A stretch of 64,000 bases of DNA from Dichotomicrobium sp964540795 (GCA_964540795.1 CAZINX010000002.1:1-64000); one strand, 5' to 3'; positions 8,006 to 16,824 are shown, numbered from the stretch's first letter. Notes: generated by a model not told the origin, from the letters alone. Translations and numbers: made by a program.

Positions 8006-9562
8006 TCAAATCGGGCACTGGCCGTGGCTCCAGGAGGTCGCGCAGAACGCAAGCGTGACGAGGAAATCTCCAAGCCCGACGCCCGCAACTTCCACCAGCG
8101 CTGCCAGCCCCACGAACAAGCCGAGAGACAGCGCCGCAGCCGGGATGTGCCACAGGCGCGAAAGACGCAGCGCCCGGGCGGCTTTCTGCTGCACGGAGGG
8201 ACGCAACTCGGCTGGACCGGCGTCTTCCTCGGCCGGGGCGGCATAATCCATCACCGCCGCCTCCTGAAAACCGCCCTGGGCGTATTGCGCCACATCCTGA
8301 TGGTAAAAGGTCTCGTGGGCCTCGGCGTGGCCTGCGTCCTCGCTCTCGCGCGCCCATGCGTGGCCGGGGACGTCCCGGTTGTCGCGCAGGCCCGCCGCAG
8401 CTTCGGCCGCGCCAGGCGTCCAGGCCGCCGCGATGCCGGCCACGCCGCGCGTGATGTGAATGAAGGTCGGCGCAAGCGTGGTAATCAGCATCCCGACCAC
8501 GAACAGCCCCTCGCTCAGCGGCGCTTCGTTCGCGCGCAGCACCACCTCTCGCCAATCGAAGGCGTCACGGCCGGTCAGCGAAAGCACGCCGTTGATAATC
8601 TCGATGCCGTTGGGCAGCAGCACCACCAGACCGAGGAACAACACAACCGCGGCGGCCAGATCCGCGCTCAGCTCCAGCGCCAGCAGCCCCGCGCCGCGCC
8701 ATGTCGGCGTCACCTGCGCCACCCGGCGCAGGAAAAAGCGCGTGACGATCCAGGACAGCCAGTCCATCAGCGCGTTGACCATCGGCAACAGCACGAAGAA
8801 CAGCAGCAGCAGAAACGCGAACTTGCCCGCAAAGGCCAGCGCCGCGACGGTGAGCGCGAGCAAGAGCCCCATGGCCGCCGCCGTCCCCGCCACAGCGAGC
8901 ACGCCCGCCAGCGTGAAAGCCAGCGCGAAGGCCGCGATGATGGCGAGAACGATCGTCCCGGCTTCGGCGAAGGCGCCGGCAACCGTGGACGCGATAACGA
9001 AGGCGATGGCAAAGGCGATGATGACCGCCATCGCGCCGAGCACGACCCGCGCGATCAGCCGGATCAGATCGGAATCGCCGCCGACGAAGCGCCAGAAGTT
9101 CGTTCCGAGCCTGTAAAGCAGCCGAAAGCCGCGGTGCGCCAGATACCCACCGGCTGCCGTCAGCGCGAGGAAAACGCCGATCTCGTGAGGCGCGATCTCG
9201 CCGCGCGCCGCCCCCGAGACCACAAGGGTGGCGACGAAAAGCACTGCCGGATAGACGAAGGCTATAGCGATGCAGCGTTCCAGCGCCTGCCCGCTTGTGG
9301 CAGGTCCGAACCAGGCATCGAGCCAGCCGTTCAGATCGCGAATGGCAAGGCGGTAGCGCCCAAACGCCCCTGCCCCGCCCAGACGGTCGCGCAGCTGCGC
9401 GCGGCTGTCCGGGTCCGCCAGGCGCTCTTCCAGCGAACGGCTTGGAAACGGCAGCAGCCAGACCAGTATCCAGATGAGCACGATGAGCAGGGCGACCGCG
9501 GCTCCGGTCATGCCCCAGCCCTGCCAGGCGATAAAGCTGTTCGCCGCCGCTCCCGTCTCCAT
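8006..9562 (-). CDS. Polytopic membrane protein of unknown function
   Basis: I do not recognise this 518-residue protein. It has a first membrane segment near 15-36, a soluble stretch with R-S-L-E-E-R-L-A, then a run of hydrophobic segments from about 96 to 280. A further pair lies near 300-370 and a last segment near 478-500 close to the C-terminus. Residues about 380-470 are hydrophilic and rich in Ala, Glu and Asp, so a sizeable soluble loop lies between the last two membrane regions. Very high Ala/Val/Leu content in 160-245 resembles channel or transporter helices, but I see no transporter signature. The ATG at 9562 is preceded by GGGGGC. It is a single gene with no obvious operon partner. 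Confidence 0.65.
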   Translation of the reverse strand: METGAAANSFIAWQGWGMTGAAVALLIVLIWILVWLLPFPSRSLEERLADPDSRAQLRDRLGGAGAFGRYRLAIRDLNGWLDAWFGPATSGQALERCIAIAFVYPAVLFVATLVVSGAARGEIAPHEIGVFLALTAAGGYLAHRGFRLLYRLGTNFWRFVGGDSDLIRLIARVVLGAMAVIIAFAIAFVIASTVAGAFAEAGTIVLAIIAAFALAFTLAGVLAVAGTAAAMGLLLALTVAALAFAGKFAFLLLLFFVLLPMVNALMDWLSWIVTRFFLRRVAQVTPTWRGAGLLALELSADLAAAVVLFLGLVVLLPNGIEIINGVLSLTGRDAFDWREVVLRANEAPLSEGLFVVGMLITTLAPTFIHITRGVAGIAAAWTPGAAEAAAGLRDNRDVPGHAWARESEDAGHAEAHETFYHQDVAQYAQGGFQEAAVMDYAAPAEEDAGPAELRPSVQQKAARALRLSRLWHIPAAALSLGLFVGLAALVEVAGVGLGDFLVTLAFCATSWSHGQCPI

Positions 9563-9792
9563 ACGCAGTGCCCCCGGTCACATTACGCCCGCTTCGGGAA
9601 TGACGCCCCTGAGCGGATATCGCCCGCCATGCCGCTCGGGCGATCACGCCACCCGGCTGACAGCGCCTTGACGCATCACTGCGCTGCAACCTCCGGTCTT
9701 CAATACGGCACGGCCGCCCCGGCCCGCAAGTTTTAACGCGCGCGGCCCGGACGCCCGATTGTCGTCGCGCTCGCGCGCGCGCCAGGCCGGCG

Positions 9793-10200
9793 TCAGTATG
9801 ACATGACGGGATCGAGATCCTTGGCCTGCTTCACCCAACTCTCGACCTGTTTCGGGCTGGGGAGCTGGCGCACCAGCTTCTTCTTCTCATTGGCCTCGAC
9901 CATGGCCTTGTGCAGGTTGTCCGGCTTGCGGTTGCGCAGTTCCTTGACAGTATCGACGCCGGCGACCTCAAGAAGTTCTGAATATTCCTCGCCGACGCCC
10001 TTGATTCGCATCAGGTCGCACATGTTAGCCCACTGGAGGATTTTCTTTTCGTCGATGCCGGTCTGCTCCGCGACCTCCTTGCGGCCCTTGCGAGATGCGC
10101 CCCGCTCCAGCAGATGGTGGGTGCGTGTAATGCCATGACTGCGAAGGATTTCGGCATTCTTCGGGCCAATGCCTTCTATTTTCTGAATCGGGTAGCTCAT
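9793..10200 (-). CDS. DUF4332 helix-hairpin-helix protein
   Basis: Protein of 135 residues opening with I-E-G-I-G-P-K-N-A-E-I-L, the helix-hairpin-helix signature of DUF4332 proteins. A second HhH-like element, I-K-G-V-G-E-E-Y-S-E-L-L-E, lies in the middle. Such tandem HhH motifs usually contact DNA or protein in a sequence-independent way; the function of DUF4332 is not known. The C-terminal half is rich in Lys and Glu. I chose the ATG at 10200 because AAAGGA precedes it and the 53 extra residues of the longer frame look non-coding. It lies divergently upstream of the HerA-like ATPase gene, which may be coincidence. Confidence 0.78.
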   Translation of the reverse strand: MSYPIQKIEGIGPKNAEILRSHGITRTHHLLERGASRKGRKEVAEQTGIDEKKILQWANMCDLMRIKGVGEEYSELLEVAGVDTVKELRNRKPDNLHKAMVEANEKKKLVRQLPSPKQVESWVKQAKDLDPVMSY

Positions 10201-10454
10201 CTCGGGTGTCCTTTGCTCGATGCCGACGTCATTATTGCATCCGCTTCGTTCAACGCTCTGGCAACATGATGTTAACGAGGCGCTCGCGGGGCACAAGCGC
10301 CCAATCGCGCCCGGGATAGGGCAAGGGCGGCTGAAGCGAGGTTTTTTGTGGACAAGCAAAGCGCGTTCGGCTGCTCTGAGCCGATCCGTGCGAGAACGCG
10401 AGCGGCTTTGCTGTCGCGCCGCGCCACGGCGGCAGGGGGAGGGGCGAATCGATT

Positions 10455-11957
10455 ATGGGACCGGATATGAGCGGGTCAGATCATGTGTTCATCGGCAAAA
10501 GTGACAAACCGGAACATCTGCTGCTGAGACTGGCGAACCGCCACGGCCTGATTACCGGCGCGACCGGCACCGGCAAGACGGTCACGCTGCAAATCCTGTC
10601 CGAAGGGTTTTCGGCGCGCGGCGTGCCGGTGTTCTGCGCCGACGTAAAGGGCGACGTCGCCGGGCTGGCGATGGCGGGCGAGTCCAGGCCTGTCCTTGAG
10701 GAGCGCGCGCGGAAGATCGATTTCGGGGACTACGCCTACGAGGCGTTTCCGACGGTGTTCTGGGACCTGCTCGGCGAGCAGGGCCACCCGATCCGCACAA
10801 CCGTTCAGGAAATGGGCCCGCTGCTGCTGTCGCGCCTGCTCGGCCTCAACGACACGCAAGAGGGCGTGCTCAATATCGCCTTCCGGCTGGCGCGCGACGA
10901 GGACACGCCGCTGCTCGACCTGAAGGACCTGCGCGCGATGATGGTCAGCGTGTCGGAACGCGCGAGCGAGCTGTCGGCGGAATACGGCAATGTTTCCACC
11001 GCGTCGGTGGGGGCGATCCAACGGCGGCTCCTGGTGCTGGAGGAACAGTCAGCCGAGCATTTCTTCGGCGAGCCGGCGCTGGATGTGCGCGACTTCATGC
11101 GCACGACGTCCGATGGGCGTGGCATCATCAATGTCCTCGCCGCCGACAAGCTGATGGCCAACCCCAGCCTTTACGCCACCTTCCTGCTGTGGCTGCTGGC
11201 CGAGCTGTTCGAGGAACTGCCCGAAGTCGGCGACCCCGACAAGCCGAAGCTGGTGTTTTTCTTCGACGAGGCGCATCTGCTGTTCGACGACGCGCCGGAC
11301 GCGCTGCTGCAAAAGGTTGAACAGGTCGTGCGCTTGGTGCGCTCCAAGGGCGTGGGCGTCTATTTCGTCACGCAAAATCCCCTAGATGTGCCGGACACTG
11401 TCTCCAGCCAGCTTGGCAATCGCATCCAGCACGCCCTGCGCGCTTACACCCCGCGCGAGCAACGCGCCGTGAAGGCGGCCGCGACGACCTTCCGGCAAAA
11501 TCCCGACATCGATACAGAGCGCGCGATCATGGATCTGGGCGTTGGCGAAGCGCTGGTCTCCACGCTCGACCCCAAAGGGCGCCCCTCGATGGTCGAGCGC
11601 ACGCTGATCCGCCCGCCCTCTTCGCGGCTCGGGCCAATCACGGTGGAAGAGCGCGAGACGCTGATCGCGGAAAGCCCGTTGGCGGGCCGATATGACGAGA
11701 CGCTGGACCGGGAGTCGGCCTACGAAATCCTGAAAGAGCGGGCGCAACGCAAGGCTGAAGCGGCGGACGGCGCGGATGGCGAGCGCGCCGGCGACTTCCG
11801 CATCCCAGAGCGCCCCAGCCGCGAGGACAGCAAGCCGAAGCGCTCAAGCTCGCGCCGCCAGAGCCCGGTGGAGGCGTTCATGAAATCCTTCCTGCGCTCG
11901 CTGGGAACAGTTCTGCCCCGGCTGCTGGAGCGGATGCTGCGCGGGCGATTGCGCTGA
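10455..11957 (+). CDS. HerA-like/DUF853 P-loop ATPase (YjgR family)
   Basis: ATPase of 500 residues with Walker A G-A-T-G-T-G-K-T at 35-42 and Walker B ending F-F-D-E-A-H (Asp271, Glu272). An arginine-containing P-R-E-Q-R-A block is near 330. The length and the order of motifs fit DUF853/YjgR, a branch of the HerA-FtsK superfamily. HerA proteins are hexameric DNA translocases working with NurA in archaea; the bacterial YjgR branch has no settled role. The last 90 residues are charged and probably disordered, ending in a basic R-M-L-R-G-R-L-R. GGGAGGGG precedes the ATG at 10455; a second ATG at 10467 is possible. No nuclease partner is adjacent. Confidence 0.82.
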   Translation: MGPDMSGSDHVFIGKSDKPEHLLLRLANRHGLITGATGTGKTVTLQILSEGFSARGVPVFCADVKGDVAGLAMAGESRPVLEERARKIDFGDYAYEAFPTVFWDLLGEQGHPIRTTVQEMGPLLLSRLLGLNDTQEGVLNIAFRLARDEDTPLLDLKDLRAMMVSVSERASELSAEYGNVSTASVGAIQRRLLVLEEQSAEHFFGEPALDVRDFMRTTSDGRGIINVLAADKLMANPSLYATFLLWLLAELFEELPEVGDPDKPKLVFFFDEAHLLFDDAPDALLQKVEQVVRLVRSKGVGVYFVTQNPLDVPDTVSSQLGNRIQHALRAYTPREQRAVKAAATTFRQNPDIDTERAIMDLGVGEALVSTLDPKGRPSMVERTLIRPPSSRLGPITVEERETLIAESPLAGRYDETLDRESAYEILKERAQRKAEAADGADGERAGDFRIPERPSREDSKPKRSSSRRQSPVEAFMKSFLRSLGTVLPRLLERMLRGRLR

Positions 11958-12447
11958 GCGCGCTCATCGCCGTCGGCGCGCTGGCCATTGCCGCGGCGGC
12001 TGCCGTCGCGCTCGCCCTGCTCAGGTTCGCTCCCGCCAGAACCTTAGAACAAAAGCGTATTCCTCACAGTGTTGCGAAATGATCCTCGAAATCAATCCGC
12101 AAAGCTTTTCCATATCGGCTCGTGCAATGTCCACCGTTGGCGCGCGCGCATGGAACGCGGCTTGCCTTCGAGGCCGAGTTGATGTATCAATTTAGAAAAT
12201 TTTTTAATAAGCGGCGAAAGATGCGGATATTCAAAACCTTGTCTTTCGGCCAGTGTTGGATTGGGACGTGTGGTCCGGCCGGATTGTCGACATATTCCCG
12301 CCTGGCTACGAGGTCTTAGCAGCAAACGAGCTTTTATGACATCGCGCCAGAGCGTGACAGCGGAGTGCGGCTCCAACTCCTCTTCCGGCCCGAGTGTAAT
12401 TGACGGCGTTAACTTGCACGGGTGGTCTTGCCCCCTAAGTAGTTGTT
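11958..12447. other. 490-base gap with no convincing gene, AT-rich patch
   Basis: I see no supported gene here. The first 70 bases can be read as an Ala/Leu-rich hydrophobic peptide in a frame overlapping the end of the ATPase gene, but it has no normal start codon. Base composition turns visibly AT-richer from about 12050. At 12179-12190 there is a perfect small inverted repeat TTGAT-GT-ATCAA, followed by a run of A and T to about 12210. This could be promoter or operator DNA for the downstream membrane gene, although it lies some 240 bases before its start. Two short open frames on each strand have no ribosome site or recognisable content. Confidence 0.5.
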
Positions 12448-13698
12448 ATGAATAGCGATGTATTGCCTCTCGTCGTTTTCGTTGTCTTCCTCACTCTCTC
12501 AATCTATCTGGTTCTCCGGCTTTTATGGCGATTAATTCCACGCAGTCTGGTGCGCGGCATGGTCAGCCTCTTCGTGGCGGTCGCCGTCGTTCTTGGATTT
12601 CTGGCCGACTTTAAAGACCTCGTATTTGAAGAGCCGACAACCCGCGAGACATTCTGGCAGCCAATTCAGGATTTCCGTCGACAGGTGGCGATCGCCTTGT
12701 GCGGCTTGGCGCCCCGCTTTCCCAGCACGATAGGTTATGTGTGCCAGGTCGAACCGCCGCAACCCAGAGACCCTCTGACGATCCAGCCCGATGCCATAAG
12801 CGTGACTGGGTCGCAACCCGTCGAGGGCGCTCGGTCGCAGGGCGCGAACGGGCGCAGCGACAAGGTCCCGCCCAGCCGGCAACCCGACGCATCCGAAACC
12901 GGACAAGAAGCGGAGCGCTCCCCGACGATCGATGCTGCGGAAGCGGCGACAACCCGCATTCCCGTTCGGATCGGGAATATGAGGCGCAATGAAATTCTGA
13001 TGATGCAACCCGGCCTCGGACGCATCGAGACGTTCCGGGACTGTCCGAACTGCCCGGAAATGGTTGTAATCCCGAAGGGATCATTCGTGAGCGGCGGGCG
13101 CACGGGCAGACGGGTAACGATCTCGAAGCCTTTCGCGATTTCCTCCCACGAGATCACGGTCGGAAACTGGCGCGCCTGCGTGGAAGCCGGCGCCTGCCAG
13201 AGTCGGCCCGAGCCACAGCGGTCATCCAGCACCCGGCTTCCGGTCGTGAATGTCTCTTATCGCGATGCAAGTCTCTATGCCGCCTGGCTATCGACAATCA
13301 CGAAAAAAGCCTATCGTCTGCCGTCCCGCGAAGAATGGGAATACGCAGCGCGCTCCACGTCCGAAGCCGATTACTGGTGGCGGCGCGATGAAATCAACGC
13401 ACTGTACGCCAACTTTCGTGGCTCGCCTGGCAAAGGCAGCATTGGAGATTTGGAGCCTGTGGATAGCTATCCGCAGAACTTCTGGGGGCTTTATAATGTC
13501 CACGGCAATGCAGCCGAGTGGACGAAGACGTGCGCCGCTGGCGGTTGCGGGCGCCGCGCGGTCCGCGGTGGAAGCCGCAAGGACTTTGCGGATGCCGTCA
13601 CGCTTACCGCCGAGATCTACATGAGGCAATCATCTTCCAATGAATATACAGGGTTCCGCGTTGTTCGGGAGCTGTCTGACAATATGCGGGTGCAATAA
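12448..13698 (+). CDS. Membrane-anchored SUMF1/FGE-fold protein without FGE cysteines
   Basis: Protein of 416 residues. Two hydrophobic segments (about 4-28 and 37-53) are followed by a polar, probably disordered linker (about 105-185) and a SUMF1/formylglycine-generating-enzyme fold from about 195 to the end. The domain start D-C-P-N-C-P-E-M-V-V-I-P-K-G-S-F, the middle S-H-E-I-T-V-G-N-W and R-L-P-S-R-E-E-W-E-Y-A-A-R, and the end T-G-F-R-V-V-R-E are typical. The stretch after V-R-G-G-S, where true FGE carries its catalytic cysteines, has none here. A ligand-binding or structural role is therefore more likely than sulfatase activation. It is followed 82 bases later by the LysM/SBP gene on the same strand. 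Its codons are less GC-rich than its neighbours'. Confidence 0.8.
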   Translation: MNSDVLPLVVFVVFLTLSIYLVLRLLWRLIPRSLVRGMVSLFVAVAVVLGFLADFKDLVFEEPTTRETFWQPIQDFRRQVAIALCGLAPRFPSTIGYVCQVEPPQPRDPLTIQPDAISVTGSQPVEGARSQGANGRSDKVPPSRQPDASETGQEAERSPTIDAAEAATTRIPVRIGNMRRNEILMMQPGLGRIETFRDCPNCPEMVVIPKGSFVSGGRTGRRVTISKPFAISSHEITVGNWRACVEAGACQSRPEPQRSSSTRLPVVNVSYRDASLYAAWLSTITKKAYRLPSREEWEYAARSTSEADYWWRRDEINALYANFRGSPGKGSIGDLEPVDSYPQNFWGLYNVHGNAAEWTKTCAAGGCGRRAVRGGSRKDFADAVTLTAEIYMRQSSSNEYTGFRVVRELSDNMRVQ

Positions 13699-13780
13699 GA
13701 CACGAAAAGACTTTTCCCACGGCTCTTCTATGCGGCCCGTATGACGGCGCTGATTTGTTGAACCGACCAAAGGAGGTATG

Positions 13781-14905
13781 ATGTTTCGATTATTGTATTT
13801 GTCTGTTGCCCTAGTGTTCGCAAGTTTGACATTGGGGGCGCAGAGCCTGCCGGCCTCGGCCCAGTCCATTTCATGCGGCACCACTTACGTCGTTGAGCGC
13901 GGCGACAATCTTTCCAGCATCGCTCAGCGCGCTTACGGCAACCAGGGCCTTGCCCAGTATCTTTACGACGTCAACTGGCAGGTGGTCGGCGACGATCCGT
14001 CCGAGCTGCAGCCGGGCGACCGTTTGTCGATCCCGTGTCTGGGAACAGGGCGTGATTCAGCGACCGCCGGTGGCGGCTCGGAATCGGGCGTTGGCTCGGG
14101 ACCGGCTCAACCCGTGGACGTTGGCCGTCCGGGTTCAGTCATCGCCTTCCTCACGGCCGAGGATTTCGCGCCCTTCACGGACAAGGCCTACCCGGAAGGC
14201 GGGATGCTGGCGAAAGTTGTCAAGGAAATCACCCAGGACCCTTTCGATGGCCGGGAGAGCAAGATTTACTGGGTCAATGACTGGAGCGCCCATCTCAAGT
14301 CGCTCCTGCTCGAACGCGACGCCTTCGATGCGGCCTTTCCCTGGTACCAGCCGGATTGCACCCAGAGAGAAACCCTGGACGAGAACGGACGATTCCGCTG
14401 CGACAGTTTTCTTTTCTCCGATCCGCTCTACAGGATCGTTGTTCCGTTCTACACGAGAGCGGACAATCCGCTGGACCCGCAAACCGCTCAAGACATGGAG
14501 GGACAGCGCGTCTGCCGGCCGAAAGGTTATTTCACCTTCGATCTCGCGCAGAAGGGCCTGATCGACCCCGAGGGGAATCCTGAGAATAATTTGATCACGC
14601 TGGTGAAAGCGGACACGCCGACCGACTGCTTCCGCCAACTGATGGACGGCCGCGTCGACTTCGTCACCATCAACGCGGCGACTGCGGCTTCTCCGATCCG
14701 GGAACTCGGCATCGACGGGGATATCGTGGAACGTGACGGGCTCTCCAGCATCGAGACCCTGCATGTCATCGTGCCGAAAGAACGGCCCGAGGCGCAGGTC
14801 TTGCTGTTCGAGATCAATGGCCGGCTCCGCGCCTTGCGGGACAGCGGCGAGCATACGGAAATTGCGCGCCGTTATCTCGAAATCTACTATGGAGGAGGGA
14901 GCTAA
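13781..14905 (+). CDS. Secreted LysM domain plus family-3 solute-binding-like protein
   Basis: Protein of 374 residues with a signal peptide of about 29 residues (cleavage after S-A-Q-S or near it) and a LysM domain from about 32 to 90, recognised by T-Y-V-V-E-R-G-D-N-L-S-S-I-A and L-Q-P-G-D-R-L-S-I-P. A short Gly/Ser linker leads to a periplasmic solute-binding fold from about 115. It contains F-L-T-A-E-D-F-A-P-F-T-D-K, as in amino-acid ABC transporter binding proteins, but no permease or ATPase gene is near. LysM suggests the domain is held to peptidoglycan. AGGAGG at 13771-13776 is four bases from the second of two adjacent ATGs (13778, 13781), so I chose 13781. It may act with the SUMF1-fold protein upstream; the ligand is unknown. 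Confidence 0.8.
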   Translation: MFRLLYLSVALVFASLTLGAQSLPASAQSISCGTTYVVERGDNLSSIAQRAYGNQGLAQYLYDVNWQVVGDDPSELQPGDRLSIPCLGTGRDSATAGGGSESGVGSGPAQPVDVGRPGSVIAFLTAEDFAPFTDKAYPEGGMLAKVVKEITQDPFDGRESKIYWVNDWSAHLKSLLLERDAFDAAFPWYQPDCTQRETLDENGRFRCDSFLFSDPLYRIVVPFYTRADNPLDPQTAQDMEGQRVCRPKGYFTFDLAQKGLIDPEGNPENNLITLVKADTPTDCFRQLMDGRVDFVTINAATAASPIRELGIDGDIVERDGLSSIETLHVIVPKERPEAQVLLFEINGRLRALRDSGEHTEIARRYLEIYYGGGS

Positions 14906-14950
14906 ACGCTCAGACAGCCCTCGGGCGCTGCCGCGCCCTGGACATCCGGT

Positions 14951-16813
14951 TCACCAACGTCGCCCGCGCCGCTCGCCCGGCGCGGGCTCGTCGAACAGCG
15001 CCGCGAGCTGGTCAGTCATCGCGCCGGCCAACTCTTCCGGGTCGGCGATCGTGACCGCGCGGTGGTAATAGCGCGTCACGTCGTGGCCGATCCCGATGGC
15101 GATCAGTTCCACGTCCGAGCGGTTCTCGATCTCCTGGATCACCTCGCGCAGATGCTGCTCCAGATAGGTCCCGGAGTTGACCGACAGCGTGGAGTCGTCC
15201 ACCGGCGCGCCGTCGGAGATAACCATCAGGATGCGCCGCTGCTCCGGCCGCCCGGCCAGCCGGCGATAGGCCCAGGCCAGAGCCTCGCCGTCGATGTTCT
15301 CCTTCAGCAGCCCCTCGCGCATCATCAGCCCGAGATTGCGCCGCGACCGCCGCCACGGCTCGTCCGCCGCCTTGTAGACGATGTGGCGCAGATCGTTCAG
15401 CCGGCCCGGCGCGCGCGGCTTGCCCGCCGCCAGCCAGCGCTCGCGCGACTGACCGCCCTTCCACTGGCGCGTGGTGAAGCCGAGAATCTCGACCTTCACC
15501 CCGCAGCGCTCCAGCGTCCGCGCAAGGATGTCGGTGCAACATGCCGCGACCATGATCGGGCGTCCCCGCATCGAGCCGGAGTTGTCAATCAGGATGGTAA
15601 CCACGGTGTCGCGGAATTCCGTCTCGCGTTCAGCCTTGAAAGACAGCGGCTGCATCGGATCGATCGCCACGCGCGCCAGCCGGCCGGTGTCGAGGATGCC
15701 CTCCTCCAGATCGAATTCCCACCCCCGGTGCTGCTGCGCCAGCAGGCGACGCTGCAGCCGGTTCGCCAGACGGCTCACCGCGACGTTGTGCCCGGATAGC
15801 TGCTTGTCGAGGAAGCTGCGCAGACGGCTCAACTCCTCGCTCTCGCAAAGATCGGGCGCGGCGATTGTCTCGTCGAATTCGCTTGTGAAGACCTTGTAGC
15901 CAAAGTCGTCCGGCGCTTCGATCACCGAGGTGTTCGGCCGGCGCGGCGGGCCTTCGGCGCGCTCGCTGCCCTGATCGCTCTCGTCGAAGCGGTCCATCTC
16001 GGCGAAGTCGCTTATATCGGTCTCTTCCGCGCCCTGGGCTTCGGCGGACTGGTCCTCCTCGGTCTCGGCCGGACGCTGCTCCTCTTCGCCGCTATCTTCG
16101 TTCCGGGTCTCGGTCTGCTCGCTGTCGGCCTCGTCCTCGGCCTGGGACTGGTCCTCCCTGTCGTGCGACTGATCCTCGGCCAGATCGAGCGCCACCAGCA
16201 TGTCGCGCAGAATCTGCCCGAACCGCTCCTGATCCTCGACCGCGCCAGCCAGATCATCGATCAGATGGCCTGCGCGCTGGTCGATCACCGGACGCCAAGC
16301 ATCGCAGATGGGCCTGGCCTTTTCCGGCGGCGGCGCGCCGGTCAGCGCCTCGCGTACCAGAAGCGCCAGCGCCTCGTCGGCGGGCGCGTCTTCGGCCTGG
16401 GTGACATGACGCGCCGGCGCATCATCATAGCGGGCGTTGAGCTTCGCGCTCAGATTGTCGGCGACGCCGGCCATGCGCTGCGCGCCCACGGCCTCCACCC
16501 GCGCCTGCTCGACCGCCTCGAACACCGCGCGCGCATCGGCCTGCGATGGCGCCAGCCGGGCGTGCAGCTTGCCGTCATGGCAGGCCGCGTTGAGCGCCAG
16601 GGCATCGGCATGGCCGCGGATGACCGCCAGCTCCTTCGGCGAGAGCCGCGCGGGCAGTTCCGGCACGCGCAGGGTGTCGCCGTCGCGTCCGGGCTTGTCG
16701 GTGGTGAAAACGACCTTGATCTCCGGGTCGCCCGCGATCGCGCGCGTCGCTCCGCTGATCGCGCGGCGCAGCGGCTCGATCAGGTCCGGCTTGCGTTTCG
16801 GCTGAATGGCCAT
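14951..16813 (-). CDS. cobT: Aerobic cobaltochelatase subunit CobT
   Basis: Protein of 620 residues matching CobT, which with the AAA+ protein CobS forms the chaperone-like complex that lets CobN insert cobalt into hydrogenobyrinate diamide in aerobic B12 synthesis. The N-terminal domain (about 1-200) is followed by a very acidic, Glu/Asp/Gln-rich linker (about 205-290). A C-terminal von Willebrand A domain starts near 400 with the metal-site motif D-N-S-G-S-M-R-G. The stop of cobS and the start of cobT are only eleven bases apart. No CobN or other cob gene, and no cobalamin riboswitch, is visible in this window. Confidence 0.93.
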   Translation of the reverse strand: MAIQPKRKPDLIEPLRRAISGATRAIAGDPEIKVVFTTDKPGRDGDTLRVPELPARLSPKELAVIRGHADALALNAACHDGKLHARLAPSQADARAVFEAVEQARVEAVGAQRMAGVADNLSAKLNARYDDAPARHVTQAEDAPADEALALLVREALTGAPPPEKARPICDAWRPVIDQRAGHLIDDLAGAVEDQERFGQILRDMLVALDLAEDQSHDREDQSQAEDEADSEQTETRNEDSGEEEQRPAETEEDQSAEAQGAEETDISDFAEMDRFDESDQGSERAEGPPRRPNTSVIEAPDDFGYKVFTSEFDETIAAPDLCESEELSRLRSFLDKQLSGHNVAVSRLANRLQRRLLAQQHRGWEFDLEEGILDTGRLARVAIDPMQPLSFKAERETEFRDTVVTILIDNSGSMRGRPIMVAACCTDILARTLERCGVKVEILGFTTRQWKGGQSRERWLAAGKPRAPGRLNDLRHIVYKAADEPWRRSRRNLGLMMREGLLKENIDGEALAWAYRRLAGRPEQRRILMVISDGAPVDDSTLSVNSGTYLEQHLREVIQEIENRSDVELIAIGIGHDVTRYYHRAVTIADPEELAGAMTDQLAALFDEPAPGERRGRRW

Positions 16814-16824
16814 CTCTCAAGCAA

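Noticed and set aside
8024..9736. 570-residue open frame on the plus strand
   Set aside because: It lies fully antisense to the polytopic membrane protein, is rich in Arg, Gln and His as expected from reversed GC-rich codons, and has no ribosome site or domain.
10455..11957. HerA-like ATPase considered as part of a HerA-nuclease or HerA-SIR2 defence system
   Set aside because: No NurA, SIR2, DUF4297 or other nuclease gene adjoins it, and the motif order fits the chromosomal YjgR/DUF853 family.
11936..12082. Short hydrophobic Ala/Leu-rich peptide after the ATPase gene
   Set aside because: No ATG, GTG or TTG opens the frame at a sensible place, and Ala/Leu runs arise easily in GC-rich DNA.
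12092..12376. 94-residue minus-strand open frame in the 490-base gap
   Set aside because: There is no ribosome site, no recognisable domain and irregular composition; I could not support it as a gene.
12261..12455. 64-residue plus-strand open frame overlapping the start of the SUMF1-fold gene
   Set aside because: It ends inside the next gene and has no ribosome site or plausible protein features.
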